From NCBI GenBank assembly GCA_016177735.1, contig JACOUS010000030.1, positions 124,001-188,000 on the forward strand: a stretch of DNA of 64,000 bases, written 5' to 3'. Below are positions 1 to 9,026 of the stretch, one piece after another; within the stretch, counting starts at the first letter, position 1; every line of letters starts with the position of its first letter. The position numbers and the translations under genes were made by a program. The DNA is from Ignavibacteriales bacterium. Lineage in GTDB: Bacteria > Bacteroidota > Ignavibacteria > Ignavibacteriales > Melioribacteraceae. Under the pieces are notes generated by a model. It had not been told where the DNA came from, searched no databases, and saw only the letters and a program-made list of their open reading frames with translations.

Positions 1-1
1 T

Positions 2-202
2 TCCATGTTTGTTGGCACTGTCTTAAATATTATTAACCAGGGTCAGCATATAATCAGCCTCGATTTTGGAGGAATAGATTATTTCAAGTTTATACTTACA
101 TTTTTAGTCCCATTTGCCGTTTCGGCATATGCGGCGGGGACAGTTGGAAATAAAAAAGTTAATAGCGATAATTCCGTTGCCACTTTGGATGTAGAGAAAT
201 GA
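2..202 (+). CDS. nrtS: NrtS-like small nitrate/nitrite transporter, 5' end outside window
   Basis: This is the end of a small membrane protein. The reading frame is open to the left edge, so the true start is probably outside the window, although an in-frame ATG lies at base 5. The visible 65 residues hold two hydrophobic stretches (about 1-12 and 25-45). The pattern, a Gly-Thr-x-Leu then Ile-Asn-Gln-Gly and later Leu-Thr-Phe-Leu-Val-Pro-Phe, resembles the roughly 70-residue NrtS family of nitrate/nitrite transporters. Its stop overlaps the start of the next gene by four bases (ATGA), so the two are probably co-transcribed. The family call rests on pattern memory alone; another small two-helix membrane protein is possible. 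Confidence 0.55.
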   Translation, partial: SMFVGTVLNIINQGQHIISLDFGGIDYFKFILTFLVPFAVSAYAAGTVGNKKVNSDNSVATLDVEK

Positions 203-933
203 GTATAAAGTTCCGAACTGAAAATGGTATTGTTGTTCCTTCAGTAACAATGGAACAAATGATTGAAGTGGATAGAATTGCTGTTGAAGAAACCGGACCG
301 AATCTTTATCAGATGATGGAAAATGCCGGACGAAGTTTAAGTCAGCTTACAATTGAAACGCTTGGAGAGAACTGGAAAAATTCAAAGATCATTGTTCTTG
401 CTGGGGCCGGCGGTAACGGAGGCGGGGGAATTTGTGCTGCAAGGCATCTTGCAAACCGAGGTGCCAACGTAAAAGTTTGCTTAACGGAACCGGAAAGATT
501 GAAAGATGTAACTGTATTTCAACTTCACATCTTGAAATCCACAAACGCAAAAATTATTTCAATTGAAGAGTTGCAAAATGGAAAGCCGGATTTGATTATT
601 GATGCAATTATAGGATACAGTTTGATGGGTGAGCCGAAAGGCAATTCGCTTGAATTAATTAAATGGGTATCTAATCAGCAGGGTATAGTTATTTCTTTAG
701 ATATTCCTTCTGGAATTAATTCAACAACAGGAGATGTTGCTTGTAATTATATAAAGCCTGATTTAACATTAACACTCGCTTTGCCAAAGACTGGGTTACT
801 TCCCTCATTAACAGGTGAACTTTATCTTGCTGATATTGGAATTCCAAACAAAGTTTATGAAGAACTGAATCTGAAATATCAACAGCCGTTTAATCATAAC
901 TATTATGTAAAGCTGATAAGTGAAATATTGTAA
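199..933 (+). CDS. nnrE: NAD(P)H-hydrate epimerase (YjeF N-terminal domain only)
   Basis: This enzyme epimerises damaged, hydrated NAD(P)H (NAD(P)HX) so that a partner dehydratase can repair it. The 244 residues are a single YjeF_N domain: an N-terminal helix with Met-x-x-x-Asp-Arg and Met-Glu-Asn-Ala-Gly, a glycine-rich nucleotide loop near residue 70 (GAGGNGGGG), then Asp-Ala-Ile-x-Gly and Ser-Leu-Asp-Ile-Pro-Ser-Gly. The usual loop is closer to GxGNNGGDG, so the loop here is slightly degenerate. The C-terminal dehydratase domain of many bacterial fusions is absent, so a separate dehydratase is expected elsewhere. It starts inside the stop of the upstream small transporter gene. Confidence 0.85.
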   Translation: MSIKFRTENGIVVPSVTMEQMIEVDRIAVEETGPNLYQMMENAGRSLSQLTIETLGENWKNSKIIVLAGAGGNGGGGICAARHLANRGANVKVCLTEPERLKDVTVFQLHILKSTNAKIISIEELQNGKPDLIIDAIIGYSLMGEPKGNSLELIKWVSNQQGIVISLDIPSGINSTTGDVACNYIKPDLTLTLALPKTGLLPSLTGELYLADIGIPNKVYEELNLKYQQPFNHNYYVKLISEIL

Positions 934-975
934 AAGCAATATTAAAAATTGATGAATAAAAAATAAGGAACAAAA

Positions 976-1944
976 ATGAGCTATCTTGAAAAAGTTGAAG
1001 ACGTGTATAAAGAAGCTGCATTAAATCCCGATAAAGGATTATGCTGTACTACTACACCAATCTGGCAATTACCGGGATTGAATATTCCTAAAAAAATGCT
1101 TGAGATGAATTATGGATGTGGAAGCACCGTGCATCCACGCGATTTATCTAACAACCCGACGGTTCTTTATGTTGGAATTGGAGGAGGTATGGAGCTGCTT
1201 CAGTTTTCATACTTCACAAGAAAAAAAACATCTGTAATTGGTGTTGATCCGGTTGAAGAAATGATTACCGCATGTAGAGAAAATTTGATTGATGCAGAAA
1301 AACAAAATGATTGGTTCAAAAAAGATTTTATCAAATTATATAAAGGAAGTGCGTTGCAGCTTCCGCTTGAAAATGAATCTGTGGATGTCGCCGCTCAAAA
1401 TTGTTTATTCAATATTTTTCACGAGGAAGAACTTATACAAGCGTTGAAAGAAATTTATCGCGTATTAAAGTCTCACGGAAGATTGGTTCTTTCCGATCCT
1501 ATCTGTGAAACTGAAATGCCTGAAAACCTAAAAAATGATGCACGTCTGCGCGCACTGTGTTTAAGCGGTGCTCTTCCTTTAAAAAAATATTTAGAATTGA
1601 TCACGTCAATAGGTTTTGGAACAATTGAAATACGTGCAAAGAGACCGTATAGAATTCTTGATCCCGAACATTACAACACATACGAAAATATCTATATCGA
1701 AAGCGTGGAAATCTGCGCGATCAAAGATCCCATTCCGGCTGATGGCCCATGTATCTTTACCGGCAGAACAGCCATTTATTACGGTTCGGACGAATTGTTT
1801 GATGATAAAAAGGGACACGTTCTTTTAAACAATCAACCTCTTGCTGTTTGCGATAAGACTGCTAAAGTGCTTAGTAATTTTGGGCGGAAAAATATTTTTA
1901 TTTCTGAATCAACATATTTTTATGACGGTGGCGGATGCTGTTAA
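976..1944 (+). CDS. arsM: SAM-dependent methyltransferase, ArsM-like (arsenosugar type)
   Basis: This is a 322-residue class I methyltransferase. The SAM-binding Val-Gly-Ile-Gly-Gly-Gly motif is near residue 66, followed by Gly-Val-Asp-Pro and a methyltransferase-11-like core. Features outside the core point to arsenic: a Cys-Cys pair at 23-24 before Thr-Thr-Thr-Pro-Ile-Trp, a Tyr-Gly-Cys-Gly-Ser motif near 47, and a C-terminal Gly-Gly-Gly-Cys-Cys. This fits the arsenite methyltransferase type linked to arsenosugar synthesis, where cysteines bind As(III). An AAGGA ribosome site lies upstream. The next gene is a phosphate/arsenate-type transporter, which fits an arsenic role, but no arsR or arsenate reductase is nearby. 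A methyltransferase for another thiophilic substrate remains possible. Confidence 0.6.
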   Translation: MSYLEKVEDVYKEAALNPDKGLCCTTTPIWQLPGLNIPKKMLEMNYGCGSTVHPRDLSNNPTVLYVGIGGGMELLQFSYFTRKKTSVIGVDPVEEMITACRENLIDAEKQNDWFKKDFIKLYKGSALQLPLENESVDVAAQNCLFNIFHEEELIQALKEIYRVLKSHGRLVLSDPICETEMPENLKNDARLRALCLSGALPLKKYLELITSIGFGTIEIRAKRPYRILDPEHYNTYENIYIESVEICAIKDPIPADGPCIFTGRTAIYYGSDELFDDKKGHVLLNNQPLAVCDKTAKVLSNFGRKNIFISESTYFYDGGGCC

Positions 1945-1966
1945 AATTATTAATTAAGGACAAATA

Positions 1967-3085
1967 ATGATTTTGATACTTCTTTTTCTTGCTACCGCTT
2001 TTTTAGCATATAGTAATGGCGCTAACGATAATTTCAAAGGTGTTGCAACTCTATTTGGCAGTGGAACAACTAATTATAAAAAGGCGATTAGATGGGCGAC
2101 AATTACAACATTTCTCGGTTCTTTAACAGCTATATTTCTTGCGGGGGCTCTAGTAAAAAATTTTTCCGGAAAGGGATTGATACCTAATGCGTTAGTTCAA
2201 ACGCCTGTGTTTGCAGTTTCTATTGCGCTTGGTGCTGCCACAACAGTATTCGTGGCATCCAAAATAGGCATGCCGATTTCAACTACACATGGTTTGGTTG
2301 GGGCGCTGATAGGCAGCGGTATTGTAGCTGGCGGAACATCTTTTAATTTTTCAAAATTAGTAAGTACTTTTTTGACACCGCTGATTGTGAGCCCAATAAT
2401 TGCACTAATACTTAGTATGGTTACCTATGTTTTGTTAAGTAAAGCCAGAATTGCCTTGGGGATTACCAAGGAAACATGCTTTTGTGTTGTTGATGAATGT
2501 GAGCCGATTGTTGATTCTAAATTTCGAAGCGAGGCTATTGCTTTAGGTACAGAGGTTCATAAAAAAGTTGTTGTGGGGACTAACCAAGAATGTGTTACAA
2601 AATATAACGGAACTATTTTTGGAATTGGAGCGCAGACAATTTTAGATTATGCTCATTATATCAGTTCGGGAGTTGTAAGTTTTGCAAGAGGACTGAATGA
2701 CACTCCTAAAATTGTAGGATTACTTTTAGTGATTAATGTATTAGATATAAAATTTGGACTGGTAGCAATAGCCATGGCGGTTGGAGGATTGTTGAATGCG
2801 AGAAAAGTTGGAGAAACGGTTAGCCAGAAAATTACTCCAATGGATCGCGGACAAGGATTCACAGCTAATTTGATCACAGGCATATTAGTTACAACCGCAT
2901 CAATACACGGACTTCCGGTTTCTACAACGCACGTTTCGGTTGGTTCAATTTTCGGAATCGGTACGTCAACTAAAAAAGCAAATATCAAAATAGTGTCAAA
3001 TATTCTTATGTCATGGTTATTAACGCTGCCAATTGCGGCTTTATTTAGCGCTGCTATTTATTGGCTGTTACTTAAACTATTCTAA
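1967..3085 (+). CDS. PiT-family inorganic phosphate (or sulfate) permease
   Basis: This integral membrane permease probably moves phosphate in symport with a cation; arsenate may enter as an analogue. The 372 residues show the duplicated PHO4 signature: Gly-Ala-Asn-Asp-Asn near residue 18, Ser-Thr-Thr-His-Gly near 106, Gly-Leu-Asn-Asp near 241 and a second Ser-Thr-Thr-His near 322. A hydrophilic central loop (about residues 165-210) carries Cys-Phe-Cys and a third Cys, which is unusual. The protein is short for the family; the CysP sulfate permeases are also short PiT relatives, so sulfate is an alternative. It follows the ArsM-like gene by 22 bases with an AAGGA site and is likely co-transcribed. 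Confidence 0.8.
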   Translation: MILILLFLATAFLAYSNGANDNFKGVATLFGSGTTNYKKAIRWATITTFLGSLTAIFLAGALVKNFSGKGLIPNALVQTPVFAVSIALGAATTVFVASKIGMPISTTHGLVGALIGSGIVAGGTSFNFSKLVSTFLTPLIVSPIIALILSMVTYVLLSKARIALGITKETCFCVVDECEPIVDSKFRSEAIALGTEVHKKVVVGTNQECVTKYNGTIFGIGAQTILDYAHYISSGVVSFARGLNDTPKIVGLLLVINVLDIKFGLVAIAMAVGGLLNARKVGETVSQKITPMDRGQGFTANLITGILVTTASIHGLPVSTTHVSVGSIFGIGTSTKKANIKIVSNILMSWLLTLPIAALFSAAIYWLLLKLF

Positions 3086-3197
3086 AGAAATTTGTAATGA
3101 TTCTGATATTATAATAAAATAGACACCATTTGTTTGAATTAAAAAACTTTTTTTCTGAAACTGTTGAAATAGTTTTAAAAAAGTGAGTTGGTTTTTA

Positions 3198-3224
3198 TTA
3201 ACCCACGGCTTAAGCCTGGGTTAA
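3198..3224. repeat. Dispersed palindrome in a 272-base gap
   Basis: A 27-base near-perfect inverted repeat has outer arms TTAACCCA / TGGGTTAA around the palindromic core GGCTTAAGCC. It has no T-run after it, so it looks like a dispersed repeat rather than an intrinsic terminator. Similar gcgggctaaagtcc-type and ggctttagcc-type fragments occur at 51820-51995. The rest of the 3086-3357 gap shows no gene; it presumably holds the promoter of the glucosidase gene at 3358. Confidence 0.6.
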
Positions 3225-3357
3225 CGGAAAAACTGAAGAATAAAAACCGTTTCACCTGTCCGGCGTTCTTTTTGACGGAACGGTTTATAAATTAATTCAC
3301 ACCAGCGGTAATAGACATTTGTTATTAGAGTACGTTACAAATTGGAAATAAAATATT

Positions 3358-5976
3358 ATGAAAAAAGAAATAGAAAGAATAGAATCAATTAAGAACCGCG
3401 GCAAACTCTGGCGTAAATGGGGACCTTATTTAACCGACCGCCAATGGGGCACTGTTCGTGAAGACTATAGTGTGAACGGTACAGCATGGGAATATGTGTC
3501 GCACGATGATGCGCGCAGTAAAGCCTACCGTTGGGGTGAAGAAGGAATTGCCGGAATTAGCGATGACCGGCAATTGATTTGCTTTTCGGTAGCTCTTTGG
3601 AATAAAAAAGATCCAATAATTAAAGAGAGATATTTCGGTTTAACCGGAAATCAAGGCAATCACGGAGAAGACGTCAAAGAGTATTACTACTATCTCGATA
3701 ACACTCCCACTCATTCTTACATGAAGATGCTCTACAAATATCCGCAAGCGGTATTTCCGTATTCATTACTCGTTGAAGAGAATAATAGGAGAACAAAAGC
3801 TGACCCGGAATTTGAATTGATAGATACCGGAATATTTAATGAAGACAAATACTTTGACGTTTTTGTTGAGTATGCAAAAAAATCTGAAGAAGATATTTTA
3901 ATAAAAATTACGGCGCATAATCGCGGGAAAGAAAAAACTTCGATCAATCTCCTTCCACAAATATGCTTTAGAAATACATGGAGCTGGGGAAAAAATAACA
4001 GCAAACCGGAAATGTTTTTAACGGAAAACAGTTCTATAAAAATGGTTCACCAAGAACTTGGCGAATACAATTTGTATTTCGATGAAAATCCCGAAGTGTT
4101 GTTTTGCGAAAACGAAACTAACTATAAACGATTGTACAATGTTAATAATGTTGTTGATTATGTAAAGGATGGTATAAATGAATACATCACCCAAAATGAA
4201 ACTGCAACGGTCAACCCTTCTAAAACCGGTACGAAAGCTGCTTGCAATTATAATCTTGAAATTGATGGCGGTTCATTAGAGTTGGTAAAGCTCCGATTGG
4301 TTAAGAATTCAATTCAAAATCCATTTAACAATTTTGATAAAATATTTACCGAAAGGAAAAAAGAAGCAGATGAATTTTATGCAGATGTTCAGGATGGACT
4401 AATAGATGCTGATGCCAAGAATGTTCAACGACAAGCATTTGCAGGTGTGCTTTGGAGCAAACAGTTTTACTATTACGACGTTGAAGAATGGATTAACGGT
4501 GATAAGGGACAACCTAAACCTCCCGGTCAGCGTGAAAATGGGAGAAATAAAGAATGGCTCCATCTTAATAACGCTGATATTATTTCAATGCCAGATAAAT
4601 GGGAGTATCCTTGGTATGCCACATGGGATTTAGCTTTTCACTGCATTCCTTTCGCGATGATTGATCCGGAATTTGCGAAGGATCAGTTAATACTTTTTAC
4701 ACGCGAATGGTTTATGCATCCAAACGGACAACTGCCGGCATACGAATGGAATTTTTCTGATGTTAATCCGCCGGTTCATGCATGGGCTACGTGGCGTGTT
4801 TATAAAATTGATCAAAAACTTCAAGGAAAATCTGACACTGATTTCCTCGAAAGAGTATTTCATAAACTACTTCTGAACTTTACATGGTGGGTTAATAAAA
4901 AAGACCACGATGGGCATAACATTTTCCAAGGTGGTTTTTTAGGATTGGACAACATCGGTGTTTTTGATAGAAGCTCCAAGCTTCCTACCGGCGGGCATTT
5001 AGAACAGTCCGACGGCACAAGCTGGATGGCAATGTTTTCACTTAACATGCTTCGCATTTCTCTCGAACTTTCTAAAACAAAGCCGATATATCAAGATTTA
5101 GCTACAAAATTCTTCGAACATTTTTTGTACATCGCTCAATCAATGACAAATATGGGGTGCAAAGGTGTAGGGCTTTGGGATGATGAAGATGGATTTTATT
5201 ATGATGCTCTTCATCTTGAAGATAATATTCATCGTTTAAAAATTCACTCGATGGTTGGTTTAATTCCACTATTTGCTGTTGAAGTCTTAGAACCGGAATT
5301 GATGAAGCAGGTTCCGGAGTTCGAGGCTAGATTAAATTGGTTTCTTGACAACAGACCCGAAATGGCTAAACTTGTTTCACGATGGTATGAAAAAGGTTCC
5401 GGTGAAAGAAGTCTTCTTTCATTGCTGCGCGGACATCGCATGAAAGAATTGTTAAAGAAAATGTTGGATGAAACGGAATTCCTTTCGGATTATGGAATAC
5501 GTGCCCTCTCAAAACATCACGAACAAAATCCTTATGAACTAATTCTGGATGGGAAAAAATTTGAAGTGAATTATGCCCCGGCTGAGTCAGACAGCGGATT
5601 GTTTGGAGGTAATTCAAATTGGCGCGGACCGATTTGGTTCCCGGTAAATTTTTTAATACTTGAATCGCTTTATCGTTTCCATCATTACTATGGAGATGAT
5701 TTCAAAATAGAATGCCCGACAAATTCCGGAAATTTTGTAACAGTTAAAAATGTTGCCGACGAACTTGCCTCGAGATTATCAAAAATATTTCTAAAAGATG
5801 AAAATGGTTTGCGTCCGGTATTTAGTTACAATTCTAAAATCCAAAACGATCCTCACTTTAAAGATTACATCTTGTTTCACGAATACTTTCACGGTGATAA
5901 CGGAAGAGGAGTCGGCGCTTCACATCAAACGGGATGGACCGGATTGATTGCCAAAATACTACAACCAAAGAAATAA
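3358..5976 (+). CDS. GH63-like glucosidase (MGH1-type)
   Basis: This 872-residue protein belongs to the bacterial glucosidase family related to mannosyl-oligosaccharide glucosidase (glycoside hydrolase 63 / MGH1-like). It shows the family's N-terminal Arg-x-Trp-Gly-Pro-Tyr-x-x-x-Arg-Gln-Trp-Gly, a Gly-Asn-x-Gly-Asn-His-Gly-Glu-Asp-Val-Lys-Glu-Tyr block near residue 105, a Trp-Tyr-Ala-Thr-Trp-Asp-Leu-Ala-Phe-His block near 420 in the (alpha/alpha)6 barrel, and a C-terminal Tyr-Phe-His-Gly-Asp block. No signal peptide is seen, so it is probably cytoplasmic, acting on an alpha-glucoside such as an oligosaccharide or trehalose-like compound. Its position next to a debranching enzyme suggests storage-carbohydrate turnover. 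Exact substrate unknown. Confidence 0.8.
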   Translation: MKKEIERIESIKNRGKLWRKWGPYLTDRQWGTVREDYSVNGTAWEYVSHDDARSKAYRWGEEGIAGISDDRQLICFSVALWNKKDPIIKERYFGLTGNQGNHGEDVKEYYYYLDNTPTHSYMKMLYKYPQAVFPYSLLVEENNRRTKADPEFELIDTGIFNEDKYFDVFVEYAKKSEEDILIKITAHNRGKEKTSINLLPQICFRNTWSWGKNNSKPEMFLTENSSIKMVHQELGEYNLYFDENPEVLFCENETNYKRLYNVNNVVDYVKDGINEYITQNETATVNPSKTGTKAACNYNLEIDGGSLELVKLRLVKNSIQNPFNNFDKIFTERKKEADEFYADVQDGLIDADAKNVQRQAFAGVLWSKQFYYYDVEEWINGDKGQPKPPGQRENGRNKEWLHLNNADIISMPDKWEYPWYATWDLAFHCIPFAMIDPEFAKDQLILFTREWFMHPNGQLPAYEWNFSDVNPPVHAWATWRVYKIDQKLQGKSDTDFLERVFHKLLLNFTWWVNKKDHDGHNIFQGGFLGLDNIGVFDRSSKLPTGGHLEQSDGTSWMAMFSLNMLRISLELSKTKPIYQDLATKFFEHFLYIAQSMTNMGCKGVGLWDDEDGFYYDALHLEDNIHRLKIHSMVGLIPLFAVEVLEPELMKQVPEFEARLNWFLDNRPEMAKLVSRWYEKGSGERSLLSLLRGHRMKELLKKMLDETEFLSDYGIRALSKHHEQNPYELILDGKKFEVNYAPAESDSGLFGGNSNWRGPIWFPVNFLILESLYRFHHYYGDDFKIECPTNSGNFVTVKNVADELASRLSKIFLKDENGLRPVFSYNSKIQNDPHFKDYILFHEYFHGDNGRGVGASHQTGWTGLIAKILQPKK

Positions 5977-5991
5977 TTTAAGAGAATCAAA

Positions 5992-6849
5992 ATGAATGAA
6001 GAAAATACCAACTTGCCAAACGTAGTAATGCCTGTATGCCCCGAAGTTAAAATGTTGAAAGGCCAAAAGGCTTTAATAACCGGCGCCAATTCCGGTATTG
6101 GAAAAGGAGTTGCCATTGAACTTGCAAAAGCCGGTGCGGATGTTGTTGTTAACTATCGCGGCGGTGAACAAGCAGCAATAGAATTAGTAGAGCAAATCAA
6201 AACAAACTGCGGAGTGAACGCTTTTGCTTATCAAGCAGATGTGTCAAACGAAAACGATGTTAAAGCAATGTTCGAAAAAATGATTAATGAATTCGGAACG
6301 ATTGATATCTTGGTTAACAATGCCGGTTTACAAAAAGATGCGCCAATTGATGAGATGACTCTGGAACAATGGAATACCGTGATTAACGTAAATCTGACAG
6401 GACAATTTTTGTGCGCGCGGGAAGCTATAAAAGAATTTAAAAGAAGAGGAGTCAGGGAAGAGATATCAGTAGCTGCCGGTAAAATCATTCATATTAGTTC
6501 CGTACATGAAGTAATCCCTTGGGCAGGACATGCTAATTACGCAGCATCAAAAGGAGGCGTAATGCTTTTGATGAAAAGTATCGCGCAGGAAGTGGCGCCG
6601 TTTAGAATTCGCGTGAATAATATTTCACCTGGAGCTATACGTACTCCAATTAATACTGATGCATGGAGAACTCCGGCAGCATATAATGACTTAATGAAAT
6701 TAATTCCGTACAAACGTATTGGCGAAGTCGAAGACATTGGGAGAGCCGCAGCATGGCTCGCTTCAGATTATGCAGATTACATAAATGGTACAAGCATCTA
6801 TATTGACGGTGGGATGACTTTGTATCCGGGTTTTGCAACCGGTGGTTGA
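5992..6849 (+). CDS. SDR-family oxidoreductase (glucose 1-dehydrogenase-like)
   Basis: This is a classical short-chain dehydrogenase of 285 residues with an N-terminal extension of about 20. The cofactor motif Thr-Gly-Ala-Asn-Ser-Gly-Ile-Gly starts near residue 30, Asn-Asn-Ala-Gly is near 107, and the catalytic Ser, Tyr and Lys appear in Ile-Ser-Ser and Tyr-Ala-Ala-Ser-Lys around 165-188. The C-terminus has Asp-Gly-Gly-Met-Thr-Leu-Tyr-Pro. The closest family memory is glucose 1-dehydrogenase, an NAD(P)-dependent oxidation of glucose to gluconolactone. It follows the GH63-like glucosidase by 15 bases, so it may oxidise the released glucose. Other sugar or polyol substrates are possible. Confidence 0.8.
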   Translation: MNEENTNLPNVVMPVCPEVKMLKGQKALITGANSGIGKGVAIELAKAGADVVVNYRGGEQAAIELVEQIKTNCGVNAFAYQADVSNENDVKAMFEKMINEFGTIDILVNNAGLQKDAPIDEMTLEQWNTVINVNLTGQFLCAREAIKEFKRRGVREEISVAAGKIIHISSVHEVIPWAGHANYAASKGGVMLLMKSIAQEVAPFRIRVNNISPGAIRTPINTDAWRTPAAYNDLMKLIPYKRIGEVEDIGRAAAWLASDYADYINGTSIYIDGGMTLYPGFATGG

Positions 6850-6889
6850 GTAACTGTTTTTAATTTTTATTAGTGGAGAAATAAATTTT

Positions 6890-8281
6890 ATGCAAAAACA
6901 TTATGACATAGCAGTAATTGGCGCCGGTTCCGCCGGATTGGTAGCGGCTACTTCAGCAAAGCGAGCGGGATTATCAGTTGCTCTCTTAGAAAAGAATAAA
7001 ATAGGCGGTGAATGTTTACACACAGGTTGTGTACCGAGTAAAACTTTTATTAATAGCGCAAAAGTTTATGCTACTGCTAAAAAAACAAATTCATTTGGAC
7101 TACCGTCATTCGTCGAGAAAGATAAATTAGATTTCTCTAAAGTAATGGAACACGTTAACTCGGTTGTTCAGCATATTTATAAAGATGAAAACCCTGAAGT
7201 ATTTCAGAAAATTGGAATTGATGTCTATGTGGATCAGTCCGGAGCGCAATTTGTCAATAGCAAAGAAATTAAAATCGGCAATGAAATTATAACTGCTGAA
7301 CATACTATTATCTGCACGGGCTCGTCACCAAAAAGGATTGAAACTGTGGACGGCTCTTATTTTAAATTCTTTGACAACGAAAATTTCTGGGAAATAAGGA
7401 AACAACCTAAAAATATATTATTCATCGGCGGTGGGATAATTTCTGCCGAAATCGGACAGTCATTAAAATACTTTGGAAGCAAGGTTACTATAATTGATCA
7501 CAATGAGAGAATTCTAAAAGTGGTTGATAAAGATATAACCGATGTTCTTATAAAAAAGTTTAATGAAGATGGAATAAAGATGATCCCTAACGCTGAAGTG
7601 GAATCATTCGAAAAAAAGGGTGATTCAATTATTGCCAGGATTAAAACAACTGAGCATGAAATATTAATAATGGAATTTGATTCGGTATTCCTCACTGCCG
7701 GAAGAATTCCAAACACTAAAGGGATGAATTTGGAAAATGCCGGTATTGATTACGATAGCCGGTGGATTAAAACAAATGAGTACTTTCAGACAACTGCTGA
7801 AAATATTTACGCTTGCGGAGATGTGAGCAGCAAATTTAAATTTACGCACGCAGCTTCTTATCAAGCGGATATTTGTCTTAATAATATTCTAAATGGCAAT
7901 TCAAAAAAAATGAACGTGAATCTTGTACCGTGGGCAATTTTTACAGATCCCGAAATTGCACATACCGGATTAAGCGAAAGCGAATCGAATAAACTCTTCC
8001 CCAATATAAATATATTCAAAGTTGATGCTGCAATCGATAGGTTTATTGCTGAAGGGAAAACGGAAGGATTTCTAAAATTAATCTTTGATGATAAAAATAA
8101 TATAGTTGGTGCTGACGCAATTGGAGCTAGTGCCGGTGAGTGGATACAAATTATTACAGTTGCTATAAAAAATAAAATCTCGATTGAATCCATAGCGGAT
8201 ACAATTTTCATCTATCCAACATTTGCGGAGATTGTTAAAAAATCGTTCACGAGATTTCAAAGAAGTTTGAAACAACAATGA
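6890..8281 (+). CDS. Flavin-dependent pyridine nucleotide-disulfide oxidoreductase (MerA-like core)
   Basis: This 463-residue flavoprotein has a FAD-binding Gly-Ala-Gly-Ser-Ala-Gly at 11-16, the redox-active Cys42 and Cys47 in GGECLHTGCVPSK, an NAD(P) site Gly-Gly-Gly near 180, and Ala-Cys-Gly-Asp near 305. It is neither lipoamide dehydrogenase nor mercuric reductase proper: the C-terminal His-Pro-Thr-x-x-Glu of the former is Tyr-Pro-Thr-Phe-Ala-Glu here, and the vicinal C-terminal cysteines of the latter are missing. It belongs with the numerous MerA-like reductases of unknown disulfide substrate. It overlaps the next gene by four bases (ATGA) and follows the SDR gene by 40. Confidence 0.85.
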   Translation: MQKHYDIAVIGAGSAGLVAATSAKRAGLSVALLEKNKIGGECLHTGCVPSKTFINSAKVYATAKKTNSFGLPSFVEKDKLDFSKVMEHVNSVVQHIYKDENPEVFQKIGIDVYVDQSGAQFVNSKEIKIGNEIITAEHTIICTGSSPKRIETVDGSYFKFFDNENFWEIRKQPKNILFIGGGIISAEIGQSLKYFGSKVTIIDHNERILKVVDKDITDVLIKKFNEDGIKMIPNAEVESFEKKGDSIIARIKTTEHEILIMEFDSVFLTAGRIPNTKGMNLENAGIDYDSRWIKTNEYFQTTAENIYACGDVSSKFKFTHAASYQADICLNNILNGNSKKMNVNLVPWAIFTDPEIAHTGLSESESNKLFPNINIFKVDAAIDRFIAEGKTEGFLKLIFDDKNNIVGADAIGASAGEWIQIITVAIKNKISIESIADTIFIYPTFAEIVKKSFTRFQRSLKQQ

Positions 8282-8976
8282 TTTCAATAATCATCCCGAC
8301 ATATAATGAAGAATCTGTTATTGAAAGGACACTTCAAAATCTTAATGAATTAGAATGTATTTCGGAATCTGAAATTATTGTTGTTGATGGTGGAAGTTCT
8401 GACCAGACTGTAAAAAAAACAAGTAAATATGTAAAATCTATTAGTTCTATTAAGGGGAAAGCCATTCAACTAAACACAGGGGCAAGAACTGCAAATGGCG
8501 ACATTCTCTTTTTTGTTCACGCGGACATGCAATTACCAGCAGATGTATTGAAAGTTGTTGATACGAAAATAAATCGAGACGGATTTGACGGCGGAGGTTT
8601 CTTGAATGAGTTTTCCACTCATAATAAAAAAATTAAAACACTCGGACGAATCTTGAATTTTAGAATTATCAACAAAGAACAGTCGGACAGAAAAATATTT
8701 TACGGCGATAACGGCATCTTCGTTAAAAAATCTGTTTTTGAAAAATTAGGCGGATTCAAAGAAATACCGATAATGGAAGATTATGATTTCTCCATTCGGT
8801 TAAAGAAAGAATTTAATGTTGTTAAAATTGATGAACCTAAAATAATAGTCGATTCTAGACGGCATATAAATTCTGGGTTCATTAAAACACGGTTACAATG
8901 GATTTTGATACGAAAGCTTTACAAACTTGGAGTTTCCCCATTTCTACTTTCTAAGTTGTATAAAGATATTAGGTGA
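8278..8976 (+). CDS. Family 2 glycosyltransferase (TIGR04283-like)
   Basis: This 232-residue GT-A glycosyltransferase starts at once with Ile-Ile-Pro-Thr-Tyr-Asn-Glu-Glu and has Val-Val-Asp-Gly-Gly-Ser-Ser-Asp near residue 37, the metal-binding His-Ala-Asp near 81 and a Met-Glu-Asp-Tyr-Asp-Phe near 164. The short single-domain form resembles TIGR04283, a glycosyltransferase often found with radical-SAM/selenodomain and arsenosugar-type genes. Together with the ArsM-like methyltransferase 6 kb upstream this is suggestive but not proof of an arsenosugar role. It overlaps the upstream oxidoreductase by four bases. Confidence 0.75.
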   Translation: MISIIIPTYNEESVIERTLQNLNELECISESEIIVVDGGSSDQTVKKTSKYVKSISSIKGKAIQLNTGARTANGDILFFVHADMQLPADVLKVVDTKINRDGFDGGGFLNEFSTHNKKIKTLGRILNFRIINKEQSDRKIFYGDNGIFVKKSVFEKLGGFKEIPIMEDYDFSIRLKKEFNVVKIDEPKIIVDSRRHINSGFIKTRLQWILIRKLYKLGVSPFLLSKLYKDIR

Positions 8977-9026
8977 TGCGAACGGTCATCTCTTCCAAAA
9001 TCGAATAATAAATAAGGAATGAGTTT

